DNA of 64,000 bases from Polymyxa betae (Eukaryota > Endomyxa > Phytomyxea > Plasmodiophorida > Plasmodiophoridae): the NCBI GenBank assembly GCA_003693705.1, contig RBZT01000703.1, positions 34,919 to 98,918 on the forward strand, given 5' to 3'. Both the position numbers and the translations under genes were made by a program. Under the pieces are notes generated by a model that saw only the letters and a program-made list of their open reading frames with translations, was not told where the DNA came from and searched no databases. The first letter of the stretch is position 1; every line of letters begins with the position of its first letter. Below, in pieces: positions 18,936 to 30,900 of this stretch.

Positions 18936-20875
18936 CTAATTACTCTCTGATACAATTGATTCCGGTGATTCTGCTGATCTGTTTTGCGTTGCAGCGAATT
19001 CGTTACGATGTAACTGAGGGCGTTCGCAAGCTACTGAAGCGCTTTGCTCTGTTGTAGCAGCCGATTCTACAAAGCTTGCCGTCGTAGCCGATTCTGCAGA
19101 GGATATGTTAGCGGCTGATTCTGCAAGAGTAGCTAGAGCAAGAGCGAGATCATCCGATTCCGATTCGTTAGTTACTGTTAAGACTTGCCGAAATCCTTCT
19201 TCCAATAGCGGCCTACGCAAAATCAATGAGCAAGATCCAGAGGACAAATGTGATCGTAACCGTTCGAATTCCTGTACGAAACGAAGCAGAACGTCAACGC
19301 TGGCAGGATGGGCAGCCAACGTTGGATGTCCGTCGCGGGTTAGAATTCGATGAGCACAAAGCTGCGGTCGCGTATCGAAGAGCACCCCAAGAACATTGGC
19401 AACGCGCTCGGACCGTGCCAGATCCAGAAAGAACGCTCGCTGCTTCACTGAGATATTCGTTCGGTCGATGATCACAGATGACCCGGTAGCCAAAGCTTCT
19501 CGAGCTGCACGAAGACAATTATCTCTGGTTCTCAGTTCATCCTAGGAGAAAATGCTTCTCAAACCACAGCACATCCGAAGATTCTGTGTACCTGATTGAT
19601 GCGAACGAACCGTGTCGATAATGCCAGAAGGTTCGTAGCGAAGAAGCTTTTCCCACAACCTGGTAACCCACAGAGTATCAGCATGGTCCTTTGATCAACC
19701 TGGGACTGTAATGGCGGCTTTGGATTCACAATAGTGGCAACAACGTTCCGGATCGCATCTTGAAATTGGTACCATTTCCTTTGCGGCAATCCCAGCGTTT
19801 CGAAATTGACATCTTCCTGGTCTCGTAGTAATTGACGAATTCGCTTCTCCAGCCCCATATCAAAATATCGCCATCGATCTTGCTCGATCATATTGGTGGT
19901 GCACTCCCAAACAGTTGCATCAATCAAGGAACCTTCCTCGTTGGTGAGGCACAGCCATTCGCCACGAGAGCGCATTCGAGGAGATTTGAAGTTCTCGGGA
20001 ATGTGATCGGGAAGCGTTCTAATTTTGGCGACCTGGTATTCAATCATGTTTAATTGAATGGGAGTAATCGGTTCCCGAACACAAGGATAGATGGATCCGT
20101 CTTTAGTGGCCGCCCATAATGGCAACAGACCCCGATCAAGGCCATGATGCACAAGGCCAGGCAAACGATCGCCGCACAAATCAAACGTCATCGATTGCCA
20201 TCGTTCATCTTGGAGCAGTTGTAATTCAGGAACGAAATTTAAGGGGGTATCGCCAAACAAGAGCGACAAAATTTCCAGGCTGCGATCGCCTAATTCCAGA
20301 TTCCGGCTTCCGCTGATTCTGGGGCATCGACAAGCTGAGATGGCGACCTCTCCATCGACTACAACCTTGAAGAAGGTGATTTGAATCACGCCATCTGGTA
20401 TGGGAATAAATCCATAGCACTTCGCGGTCGAAGGAAAATCGACAAGACGTCGATCAGATAGATCGGCCAGGTTGTGACGTACAGAACGGATGATAGGACA
20501 AGGAGGGATGAGAAAGCAACCATCCGTATCTGAGGCGATTGCCACGAATCCTGCTCTCTCTCCAGATCGACAGATAGCTCCAGGAACAGATGACGAATCG
20601 CTGAACGGGTTCGATAAAGACAGAAACTGAAGCTCTCGACAAGATTGCGTCCCAATACAGGCGGAAGCCTGCTTCAGAATTTTATCGACATCTGGAGCGA
20701 TTCTTAATGGAGCAGCAGGGGCCGGAGGCAGCGCATGTGGGGTTGTTATTGGATATGACTCGATTGGCAATGATGGAGCTGCATCAGCGGTACCTATCTG
20801 GTCTGCGTGAGGTGCAGGTCGTGCAGGCGGTGGTGGCATACAGAGATGTGGTCTAAGAGAGTTCAGATTTGTCAT
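18936..20875 (-). CDS. polynucleotide kinase-like P-loop protein with unassigned N-terminal region
   Basis: Two exons (20875-19592 and 19541-18936, intron about 50 nt) encode 629 residues. The kinase part has LILCGLPGCGKSFFATNLL (Walker A), FVRINQ joined to DELRTRDNCLRAAREAL across the intron, and VIIDRTNISVKQRAFFLDLA. This resembles the kinase domain of PNKP and of plant aprataxin-like proteins, which phosphorylate nucleic acid 5' ends. Upstream lie a Pro-rich leader (PPPPARPAPHAD) and about 300 residues with no recognised fold. The C-terminus is an Ala/Ser/Glu low-complexity tail. No phosphatase (DxDxT) or HIT domain was seen. A role in DNA or RNA end repair is inferred from the kinase family; other nucleic-acid or small-molecule kinases of this fold are possible. 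Confidence 0.6.
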
Positions 20876-20999
20876 AGTGATCTGCTGACAATCACAAAGC
20901 GACGCTCCCGGACTGCGTCTCTGCTAATTGCTGGGCAATCCTCAGCAACATTTATTATAGGTAAATAATAAACCTGGAATAATCGATTAACAAAATCAT

Positions 21000-21635
21000 T
21001 TACACAAGAACCTGGCTGGTGCGGACAGGTTCGAAGGTCAACGACATGAATGCGGCTCGTAAACTTTGGTACAGATAGTATGCACAGTAGAAGTTAAACG
21101 GCTGTGATGCTGAGCTGAGTACCGTATAGCAATCAAAGGTACGATAGTCTCACCACGAATAATAAAACCTGACAGGATAAGAATAGCGATAGAAGCTTCA
21201 ATTGCAGCGGTGCGAGCGAAAAGAAGGATGAAATGCGGAAATCCAGCAGAATCATGGCGAGAACAATGACATCGCCAATGCCTGATATACACAGCAAGAC
21301 AAGATGCTGAACAGCACGTTAAAATCAGCATACGACTGCTGAGCACGATCTTACGACGAAAACGTATTCGGATTTATGTGAATATGCGCCATAGATTCCA
21401 GCAAGAAATGTGATAAAAGACGTCGTCATCATGAACCAGTACCTTGACGCGAAAGCGACCATCGTACAGATCTGCAGTCGCGTCAAAATTACAAATGCCC
21501 AAACAAGCGAGCTGAAATCACAATTTGGATCGTGGACAGCGCGATCACGCGCCGCCTCCAAATGTTAATAGCCTGGCGGCGAAGCCGTGCCAGATCCATG
21601 GGCAACAGGCTGGCACTCCCATCTGGCATTGTCAT
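21000..21635 (-). CDS. small four-helix membrane protein
   Basis: Four exons with introns near 50 nt give about 160 residues. A basic cytosolic start (LARLRRQAINIWRRR) is followed by hydrophobic helices: VIALSTIQIICTMVAFAS, MMTTSFITFLAGIYGAY, LVLLCISGIGDVIVLAMIL, and LFLSCQVLLFV running into FNFYCAYYLY. It ends in a short tail (SLRAAFMSLTFEPVRTSQ). Each splice restores an open frame exactly at a hydrophobic boundary, which supports the model. The last intron (about 52 nt) is the least certain. No family was recognised; small tetraspan proteins of the ER or vacuole are possible. The exons were inferred without homology, so confidence is moderate. Confidence 0.45.
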
Positions 21636-22316
21636 GCCGATTAAGCAGTTAAGCACTTTGGGACCCTATCGCTCACTCCCTATAATCGGCAACAAACGAC
21701 GGCTTAAAAACATATGACACCGCGCATCGCATCACTATGTTCTCTGTATGGCTTATCTCGACCTCGAAATCAGCTGATAACGAAAGCACCAGCTAACCGA
21801 GTCTAGTTTTAACTCTGTCAATAATCCTACGTATCAATACGTCCTAAGCCGAAATGTTTTGCTTTCCACAGGGACAATCGCTTATTACTCGTCGTCTATA
21901 GGATAACAGGCACACTTTACTGAAACCCGCCATTCCAGGGCGAACAGCATAGACAAGGCCCAGGTTTCCGATGCCTGAATACAGCAAAACAATGTCCATC
22001 TGGGCTTCTGGAACACCTACCATCAGCCCCCTTTATCGGCAGGAACGGTGTGACGGGCAGCTGCCAGTCATCACGAAATTATCAGTCGCAGTTTGGGTCA
22101 GAACAAATAAGCGCCACTGGTTAGCAGCGTCTCTGTGTGATCTTTCATAGTAAAGTTGCAGACAGAGGAGTCGCCACTGTCACTACCGTCGTCTTCGGTC
22201 CCACCTCCTTCCCATCAGGTTTGACGAGTCGCTCTGCTCTTCATTCCCGTTATCGCTCGGTCCATCCGCAGTACGTTGTTTTTGGCTCGGCGTCGTCAAT
22301 TTGTTCAGCGTTCGCT
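21636..22316. other. intergenic region, no gene seen
   Basis: The 680 bases between two divergent start codons presumably contain both promoters. The plus-strand frame continues upstream of ATG 22317 as far as 22137, so the neighbouring gene may start earlier than chosen. Otherwise no repeats, RNA genes or domains were seen. Confidence 0.4.
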
Positions 22317-22871
22317 ATGGAATGCTTACAGATCGCTGAGGATCGTTCGGGAGCGCAGCGCCGTTCACGACAGCCGCGGCCGATATGGAATCACAACGTC
22401 TCCCGCCGGTGCTCTGCGGATGCTTTGACGACCTCATCGTATTGTCGGTCGCTACGCTCACCGAGCTCAAGAACACATCGTGGCATCACCCGTCATCGCC
22501 GTTTCCATTACAGCTGCTCAAGCGAAGCTAGGTTTCCGATGAGGCAGCGTTCTGATTCTGGATTGCCACCATTACGATCGTTGGAATACGGCATGGGTCC
22601 TCATGGCGCCTATAACGGCGCTTGGAAGACATTACCCTCAGCGCCACATTTCTCGTACGATGATGATTCGTTCCACACGCCGTTGATGTTGTCTCTTGAC
22701 TGTCAGGCGCCAATCGAGGTGGTTAACGAGAGCCGATCACCAACGCCTTGTCTGAGCACGATTTGGCAACAGTTCCAGGGTGGAACCCGAGCATCAAGCC
22801 CATCTTCTCCAAGGGAATCAAGCGAACCAGAATCTCCAACAAGGCCAACGCCAAATATACTTCATAGTTGA
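22317..22871 (+). CDS. Ser/Pro/Arg-rich disordered protein, unknown
   Basis: An open frame of 184 residues from ATG 22317 (243 residues if read from ATG-less 22137). The first half is Arg/Ser-rich (RSPSSRTHRGITRHRRF). The second half has an ordered-looking patch (PLRSLEYGMGPHGAYNGAWK) and FSYDDDSFHTPLMLSLDCQ. It then ends in clustered Ser-Pro and Ser-Ser motifs (SPSSPRESSEPESPTRPTP) that look like kinase targets. There is no recognised domain, signal peptide or membrane helix. The biased composition in the first half could be chance from CG-rich DNA, so only the second half is reasonably convincing. Confidence 0.4.
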   Translation: MECLQIAEDRSGAQRRSRQPRPIWNHNVSRRCSADALTTSSYCRSLRSPSSRTHRGITRHRRFHYSCSSEARFPMRQRSDSGLPPLRSLEYGMGPHGAYNGAWKTLPSAPHFSYDDDSFHTPLMLSLDCQAPIEVVNESRSPTPCLSTIWQQFQGGTRASSPSSPRESSEPESPTRPTPNILHS

Positions 22872-23261
22872 TTCGTTTGCTGTGAAAATCATTGCATAAT
22901 AGTGAATTGGTAGAAGTTTTTTGTTGCAACATGCTGAACAGGAATCCGATCTCCAAAATCAACCTTAGAAGTAAATAGTTTTACAAAACTTGCATAGTTA
23001 GACACTATTGGGGCTGAGATTGGTTCCATAAAGCGACAATATTGATCTCAGAGTCCGTCCTTTGTCCTATCTCAATGATTGGTAAGCAGTTCCTCTCTGT
23101 GAAACGCAGCCCTGCTGGTGTAACAATGAACCTCTCGCACAATCACATTGGTCACAGTGTGATCCTCTTTCTTTCGGAACGTCACCCAGATCCATCCTTG
23201 TCCAAGGAGGCAGTCGTTGTCACTCTTCACGCCTTTCGGCGCATCTTGGGCCTCGGCCGTC

Positions 23262-24019
23262 ATGGTCGTCAAGCGCCGCGCCCGTGCAATACTCAATAAA
23301 ATCTCGTTCGAGACGTTCCCGCGACATGTCCATGCATTTAGCGATTTGTTGTTCGAGGCGGACCCAACCGAGTACAATGACTTTATTGAAATGGTTGGAC
23401 ATCATGCTATCGAGGGCCGTGGCGATTTCGTGAGTCTTTACGGAATGCTGCTTCGCGATTTGTCCAGAGAAAATGAAGTTTTTAAACAGGCGGTAGGCAT
23501 GTGTGTTGTGAGCTTTGTTTTATAAGCAACTGACTATTGCTCTGTCTAGCTTTTGAGCCGAATCCTGTTAGCCCTTCGTCTTGGTCTGGAGAGCAGCAGC
23601 GAAAAAGAGCGAAACGAATTTCTGGTTATCGTTGAGCTTATTGGTTGGCTCTGCCGTTGCAATACCATTCCACCAGAAGCCGTTCAAGGATTTATTGAAA
23701 GCGCGTTTATTCACGATACTTCGTTCTCCTTGGAAGTGTGATTCTTTTTGAAACGCAATCTCCGAATCTAAACCGTTTTTAGGCGATTTGCCGATTACTA
23801 ACAGTGCTGAAGTCCTCGCACGAGAAAATGTTTGAATCGTATTTTGATCGCCTTGTGCAAGCATGGACAGCGCGATTTTCCAATCGCTTGCGCTTTTTGA
23901 TTCTCGATTTGATTGAGTTACGGGAACGGCGCTGGCTTCCACGTCGCCAACCTGATTATCTACCCATGATGAAATTGTCTGAATTCCGTCATTACGTTCT
24001 CAAGCAGCCGACCGGCTAG
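23262..24019 (+). CDS. small MIF4G-domain protein (eIF4G-like core only)
   Basis: Three exons (23262-23492, 23550-23735, 23783-24019; introns 57 and 47 nt, all phase 0) encode 217 residues. RARAILNKISFETFPRHV corresponds to the first MIF4G helix (vRgiLNKLTpekFe in eIF4G). ELIGWLCRCNTIPPEAVQGF matches the internal helical repeat, and RFLILDLIELRERRWLPRR matches the conserved R-x-MLqDvldLR...WvpRR end of the eIF4G core. eIF4G's MIF4G domain binds eIF4A in translation initiation. No eIF4E-binding motif or MA3 domain is encoded. The frame is open about 200 bases upstream of ATG 23262, so an extra N-terminal exon cannot be excluded. A compact eIF4G, a CBP80-like or Paip1-like factor are the alternatives. 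Confidence 0.7.
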
Positions 24020-24156
24020 GCCTGACGCCTTCTGTCCTCAGTGCAGACATTCCAATTGACTAAACTGCGAGGCTTCTTTCATGCCACAAGAATATCTACA
24101 TTTCTGAATTCGGCTCATTTCCAAAGCATTGTTTTTTACCATACTTAGATCAAGCG

Positions 24157-26004
24157 TTAGTTTTTCGCTGATTTGTTAATCTTCTTCCGTTTGGCGGTCA
24201 AAACTGCCACCTTCTTTTTCTTCTCGTTGATACCATACTGCATCTTGGAGTACAGCCTCTTCTTCTTGTTGGTCATCATGATCTTAGCCAACTCCTTCTG
24301 TTCTTCCTCCTCGGTCATTAATGCGGGCTCAGCTGCGACTTCGACAGCCTTAGGCTTCGGTGACTCTTCATCATCAGCATCACTCTCATCGTCTTCGCAG
24401 GCCTCGATAGCTGCAAGCATGTTAGAAAGCCCTAATTCTGATAAAGGTGCCGTTACCATCCAGAACAGACGTATTCTGGGTCCATGCTTCAATAACTTTT
24501 CTTTGTGTTGGGACGTAGCCTTCGGCTGAATCATCAACAAACGGCGATAAGTGAGGAGGAAGTTTCTGCCCAATGCCATACGGATGAATGGGTAATGGCG
24601 AACCAGCATTGAAGCTGTCAAACACCTGCAAAGCATGTTGGATATTATGGAATAGATGAGAAGGTCGTCTAACCCATTGAGGCTGGATATATTCACGGGT
24701 TGGCAGAGCAGGCGATCGAAGAGCTGGTCTGTCTACAACTTGATGAGTGATAACCTCAGCAAGATCTTCGGTATAGTCGTCTTCGTGGTAAGCGCGTCCA
24801 CCTCCGCTGAGAATAACAAATTCCAGTGCATCGACTGGTGTCTAAAAAGCGATTAAGACAAGTTTTTGAAGACGCCAATGTATTTACTTCACGAGATAGC
24901 AGGAACACCAAGTCTCTGAATGGCATCTTGTTTGTGGAATCTTGATCTGCCGACACAGATTCAATGAACTCGGCATCGATCTTTTCGTCTTCAGATTTGT
25001 CGCTCTTGGAAATGGTCACCGCAGATAGCATTCGGCCTATAGCAATTAGAAGAGGCGTTAATAAAAGGGTATCAAAATACCCTTAGCAACGCTCTCGGAA
25101 TCGACTTTAGGCGGGTACACCAATTCCAAATCGTGATAGAGTTTGAAATTCACAAAGCGTAGCAAAGTCAGATAAAAGTCCAAGAATGTCAACCTATGAG
25201 ACCCGTCATGATACTGAAATATACAGCATGGCGTGGCTTTCAAACGAACATGACACGATAGTCAACGTCATCAGGACAGTATTGAGCGAATTTGTGTGGC
25301 ACGACCCAGGTGATCAGCTCGCCTTGAATATCGGCTTGGTAATAGACCCCTTTCACAGACACGAACACCTTGCGTAAAGAGTGCTCATGGGCAACAATGC
25401 TCAGGAACTCACGAGCGGTTTGAGTACATTGTTCAGCGGCTATGACGATCATGTCAGAAATCGTGAAGCGAAGCGAAACACATTCTTCTATTACTTGATG
25501 ATTTGTGATAGGGAGTGAGGCCGCTGGGAAGATGTGCAAATAGATGAACCAGAGTCAGCGCATCGTCGATATCACGCAGAGCATCGACGAAAAAAGGATA
25601 GCGCTCTCTCACGAGATGATCTAAATTAAGAACTGGTTTACGTTTCTCAAGAGATTCAAGCATGTTTTCTTCGTGACGCATAATAAGACCTAAAAGCATT
25701 GTCAGAAAGCTGACAAAACGGAGAAAATGATGCTTGTCGTACGTTTCTTCTGACGCAAGAAGACTTTCATTTCACGAAATTTACGAAGAAGCGGTTCGTG
25801 AACAAGGAAGGCGATATCCTTCTTGTGATAGTAAGTTTTGTCTTTGCCATTGGCCTTCTTCCTGGGATCTCGGGGATAAATCCCTTTGAGAATGCAAAGA
25901 CGACGGAAGTCTTTAAGAGAGACTTGCAACTTCCGAACGGCCTGACCACGTGTGTAATAGGCCGCAGCTGTGCCTGATTTCCCAGCTTTCTTCATGCGCC
26001 CCAT
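24157..26004 (-). CDS. PES1: pescadillo homologue (NOP7)
   Basis: Multi-exon gene. Exon 1 (26004 down) encodes [40 protein letters not shown] and [17 protein letters not shown], the pescadillo N-terminal signature. It continues with [56 protein letters not shown] and [22 protein letters not shown] domain follows around 24.65-24.95 kb, then the C-terminal region with [20 protein letters not shown], an acidic stretch ([17 protein letters not shown]) and a Lys-rich tail. Pescadillo works with BOP1 and WDR12 (PeBoW/NOP7 complex) in 27S pre-rRNA processing and 60S assembly in the nucleolus. All domains are in order; exon limits in the BRCT region were not fully traced. Confidence 0.93.
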
Positions 26005-26193
26005 TCTGACAAGACTTTTGTGAAGATTCCTGAATCACAAAAAACCAGGAATTTGCAACAGGTGGAGTCCGCGGCGGACCCCGTCACGCAAAAAAGTAAT
26101 GAAATTTTTCACGTTTTTCTTGTTTGAAACTTGAGTGCTGGCTTGAATATCCATTAGACCATTACGTATGTCGGTATGTGTTTATTTGCAAAT

Positions 26194-27410
26194 TTAAGCA
26201 ATTCCAGCTTCAGACTTCTCTTCGAGGAGTTCCTTCTCAGTAACCTTCATGGCTTCCTTGACATAAGGCGGGATCTCGAGGCCAGTAACTACAGACCAGT
26301 TACCGTCTTTGCAGGTTACTGGCAGAGAGTAGAACAAATCAGAAGCTACACCGTATGGCGCATTGCTGGTGCCAGTATAAACAGCCATCGAGACGAACTC
26401 TCCAGGTGCTGTTCCAAGCAGCCATGAACGCAGATGGTCCTGGCAATAATCAGTCAAATCTTATTCATATTGTACGAGATCTCCCAACCTTCACAGCATT
26501 GGCAGCTGACATAGCACTGCTTAATCCACGAGCAGCAATAACGTCAGCACCACGGTTTTGAACGATCGTCATAAATTCACTCTTGAAGTACGACTCGTCA
26601 AGTTTTTTTGACAATGGAGTCTGGGAGCCTGATCCATCGGTAAAGACAGCTTGAGAGGCATCGGGAACCTGGGTCTGGTACAGTTATATAAGTCATTGAA
26701 AGCAGATAAAATAAACTATCAATATCTACCTTGGAGTGGTTTCCCCAAATAATTACATTTTTGATTTGATTAGCATTGGCGTTCAACTTCTTGGCGACCT
26801 GGCCCATACCTCGGTTCATGTCCAATCTGGTCAAGGCGCTAAAATTTGATTTGGGGAGCTTCGGGGCATATTTAGCAGCAATGGCACAGTTGGTGTTGGC
26901 CGGGTTAGCAACGACAAGAACGTGGCAATCGGGAGCAGCGCTAATATCGTTGTTAATAGTGTGGACTCTGCAAACCCATGATTCTCACTAATCGTTTAAA
27001 GCTTGTCCAGCTGCAACGAAGATAGGTCGGTTCTTTGCCATCAGATCCTTGCGTTCCATTCCAGGTCCACGAGGGAAACCTCCAACAAGGATTGCTACCT
27101 AGGTGAAAGTCAGCGCATTTGATCGTCTAATTCTCTGAGTTAGAAGATGGCGTACCTGAACTCCCTGGAAAGCTTCTTTCAATTCGGTAGTAGCTAAGAC
27201 CGATTGCACAAGAGGATAAGCACAATCCTCAATTTCCATGGCGACACCAGAGAGCGTCTTCTGGGCCTGAGGAATATCCAGCAGAACCAGATCGATTGGA
27301 GTCTGTTGGCCGAAAACTTGACCAGAGGCGACCAGAGGGATGAGGCTGTAGGCAATCTGCCCAGCGGCGCCGGTGATCAGAACACGCTTGGAAGTTGATG
27401 CAGACACCAT
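26194..27410 (-). CDS. MDH1: malate dehydrogenase, cytosolic (MDH1) type
   Basis: Five or so exons. The N-terminus has [20 protein letters not shown], the NAD-binding loop of the cytosolic-type enzyme. Then follow [71 protein letters not shown], and [18 protein letters not shown] with the catalytic His. The product interconverts malate and oxaloacetate with NAD(H). No presequence and no peroxisomal SKL-type C-terminus is seen (it ends in GIA), so the cytosol is likely. The protein belongs to the animal/plant cytosolic subgroup, not the mitochondrial-type enzyme of most true fungi. It lies downstream of the dynein gene on the same strand. Confidence 0.93.
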
Positions 27411-27974
27411 GATTCGAGCGATTTAAACAACTAAATTGATAAGTCCGATTAGCTTTGGTTGCAACAACAGATACCGCGTTGACGCAACGCGGTACCAAGG
27501 GGCGATGCTGCCCATGCGCCACATTATGGATTTTCGCAGTTTCATTCGATTTTTATTTATGTTACATACAGTACGAAGCAGGTGGATAGCAGATCAAGAG
27601 GTACTGACAGCACAGTGAAGGATTGGATTGGATTGGATTTATTAGTTTGTTGATTTTGTCAACGGGCGGCGCGGTGACCCTCGCGCAAGGCAGGTAGTAC
27701 TGAGGCATCGCCTCAATATCTACCAGGGGACTCTTACTTCCAGTTTCAGAGCCGATAACTAATTCACCCATGACAGGACAGTGACATCTCTACTTGACAA
27801 AGTCAAAAAGAATAGAAAAATAGTCTGAATGCTGGCCTAAGGAACTCGGTCTAGAAATTGCTGTACCGGTATTTGTTTTTTGATTCATTTCAGTTCGTGC
27901 AACTTATTTTTCAACATAAAGCATTTATTGAACGGATAGAAATGGATAAATGCAAGTTTTAAATACGGTATGAA
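27411..27974. other. intergenic region between malate dehydrogenase and dynein
   Basis: The stretch carries the MDH promoter and the dynein 3' end. A short tandem run of ggatt units is seen at about 27619-27640. A minus-strand open frame of 69 codons (27562-27771) is low in plausibility. No RNA gene or mobile-element end was recognised. Confidence 0.4.
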
Positions 27975-30900
27975 TTATTCGGTTTGGCACAGCAAGGCAG
28001 CACCTTTCAGCACCCAGTGATTTGGTGGCTTACTGGTTGGAAGGTCGATGGCCAGTATGAAGTTTGTTGATTGACCGGTAGTCGATAAAACACCTGCTCT
28101 TGCAGAAGTCTTATAGACGGGACACTGATAATCTTTCTTGTTCGACTTCTCGTCTGATGGCAAAAAATGAATAGCAGGCGCCATCTAGGTTGAGTTTAAC
28201 ACGATAAGACTAGGGTTATTAAGTATTACCGAAGTGCATTGGCCACTCCTGGCTTCCGCAATCTGATTTGTTGACACATCCCATTGAGCTCCGTCCATAT
28301 GTAAGCCGTAAATCACCACGCCATCTTCAGGTGGAGTTTGAATGTCTTCCAGAGAATAGACATCCAATACTTTGAAAGCAAAATTCAAGCTATCAATTGG
28401 AACCACGTGCTTTCTTGCAAATGACTAGTTCCAAGTTGGCAATCACCGAACGCTAATTCCTTTCGAGCAGCTTACCTGCAAGACTCCCGTCATAAATCCT
28501 TGAGGGAAGAAGAAACCTGGCAACCAAAATGCATTTGGTCTGCCATTTACAAGCCAGTTCCTCATGAAAACGACACGTCTGGTTAGATCCTCCATCCAGA
28601 CGGATAATGATTTTAAGCTGGGATAAGCTGCAGCAGCCCTACAACGATATCAGGGAAGGCGTCAAGATCCCTTGCTCTGGATACCAGTTTTTGGGTACAC
28701 GGTTCGCGAGAAATGATGAATACATCATATCCAGAACGTTAGACATCGCAACTTGACCAACAATTGCCTTCCCTAACTGTACCAAAGAACTGAAATGCAA
28801 TAGTTAGTACAGCAAGCAGAATCTCAAAGGAGGTAATAGATGACCTTCGAATCACATTTAACAACCGATTAAATCTGTCAATCTCCTGGGACAGCACGGT
28901 ATCCAGGGAATCCATGACTCCATTGAGATTGAGCTGGAATATAGAGAAATGAGCATTTTTGCGGTCTAGAAGGGGTGGCATAGAGTCCTAATCAACGTAT
29001 AAATAAGACGCAGCGTGTTCGAAAGGAGCAATACCAGGAAGCTCTGAACAATTTGTGCAACAATTTGGTCGGCTGTCAGACTATTTGAATTACTAGATCC
29101 TCCATCTCTCGGCTCCAACATGAGGACTGTGTTGACGATATTTGACGATTCCGAGTTTTCAAAAGCAATATTCGCATTGTCATGCAAACCAAAAACTTCA
29201 GGAGGGTCCTAATCAAAACTCTTTCGCATTTGTGACCAATTGATAGAAGACTTCTTACGTTTCCTGGCAGTTGCTGAATATAGTCAATGTAGAGCTCCAA
29301 GGACCCAATTCGAGGTGCTTTGTAAAGCTCGTTTGGCGAGAACGCGTATGAGTCATCTAATGCATCAGGACAGTAATATTGTGACAAAATCGCCAGCAAG
29401 CAGCGACGATCCCAGTCATCTATTACAACGATGAGCCATAGCCTTGCTGGCCCCATGCGTCAAAGTAACACACCTGTAACGCGACCTCCATAATTGATCT
29501 CACCGCAAACGTATCGCAAAGCATCCCAAGGAATTTCCGGTTGCTCCTCAAGGAACATATTCAAAACTTGTTTGGAAGTTTCAAGATCGGATTCGTTAAA
29601 CTCATATTTGATGTTAAAGCCCAGTGGGCCGAATTTCCTGCGTTCTTGAATAATAGCATGGAAAAATGTGAGACCGAACAGAAGTTTCTTCCAAGGCCCA
29701 GGCTTAGGATGAGATTCGAACTGAGATTCGGTTATACTGCTGAACGAACGCAGCAGATTCGAGCGCAATCCTGCACTCAATAAGATGGATTCTTCGATTT
29801 CTGACTATAATACCTTTAGGTGGCTCATTAGTCAATTTAACTCCATTTTGAAGAACGGCAACTGGGAAATATCTACATTTCAACTAGTTAGCGGTGCAAG
29901 GAAAGCGTGGATAAACATACGTGCATGGCATTGAAGTTAGCCATAACCTGAATTCCGGATTTAATGAAGCTTGATGCTCAGTGAGCCCTTGGACAATGGT
30001 CTCCAGTGAAGGCATCCAGCTTTTTGCAAGATGGCAATTCTGTAACAGACACCACTGCCCAGATTTAGAGCATTCTTCAATAAGAGCTGACGCCTTGGGT
30101 CCTTGTCCTTGACCTAACGAAATAACCTTTGAAAAGTGTCAGATGGATATTTATGTGCTTCGCAAACACCTAACGTGTAATTTCTCCTGGAAACCCTTTT
30201 CGGTTGCAAAGCGGAATAGGAGGCTTGTAGGATCAGCACCGCTAGATAGAACAAATATAACTGACTTCGAGTTAGAAACCGAAATCGCAGACAGCTGGAT
30301 ACCAACCTGGAGTTTTCGGATCAGTGTCACGATAAACCTGATTCATCTCGATAGTGGGTATCTGGACAAATTCGGGTCCTAGGTCAGAGCCGACATAACT
30401 TGCGAACGCAAACATCAGTTTCTCAGGCCTGAAAATAGAAATTGAAATGTGACGTTAGCGATAACAGAACAGTTGCGTTTTACCTGAATCCTTTTAACAC
30501 GATCATTTGCTGAAATAGGTCTAGCTTTTGGTTATATGGCGAAGGCAACTCAGCTTTGGCGATTTCGCGGGAAGAAACCCACGATCTCCAGCCCTCTAAG
30601 TTAGCGACTACATGGGAGCACATCCCTTCGAAGTCCTTACATAGCGACACAACTCCGGTTAGAAACGCCCAGCCTATTGTGGTGTTAGAAAGTTAGTCAT
30701 TTAGATTTTTTAGAAACCACCTTCGTTGGATATCAAGTCCGTGTCTGGCGATGTAACTGAAGAATCTATCTTTAATGTGGCTGGTAAACCACGTAGAAGA
30801 ATGCCCCATTCTTGATCTATTCACAATAAAGCTCTGAGCTGATAGAAAACGAAAAAAGTCATTACCTTTGATAGACTGAGTATTTCTGTTTATCATAGCA

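Noticed and set aside
27619-27640. Short ggatt tandem run as a telomere-like repeat
   Set aside because: Only about three copies and no further telomere-like sequence; probably slippage.
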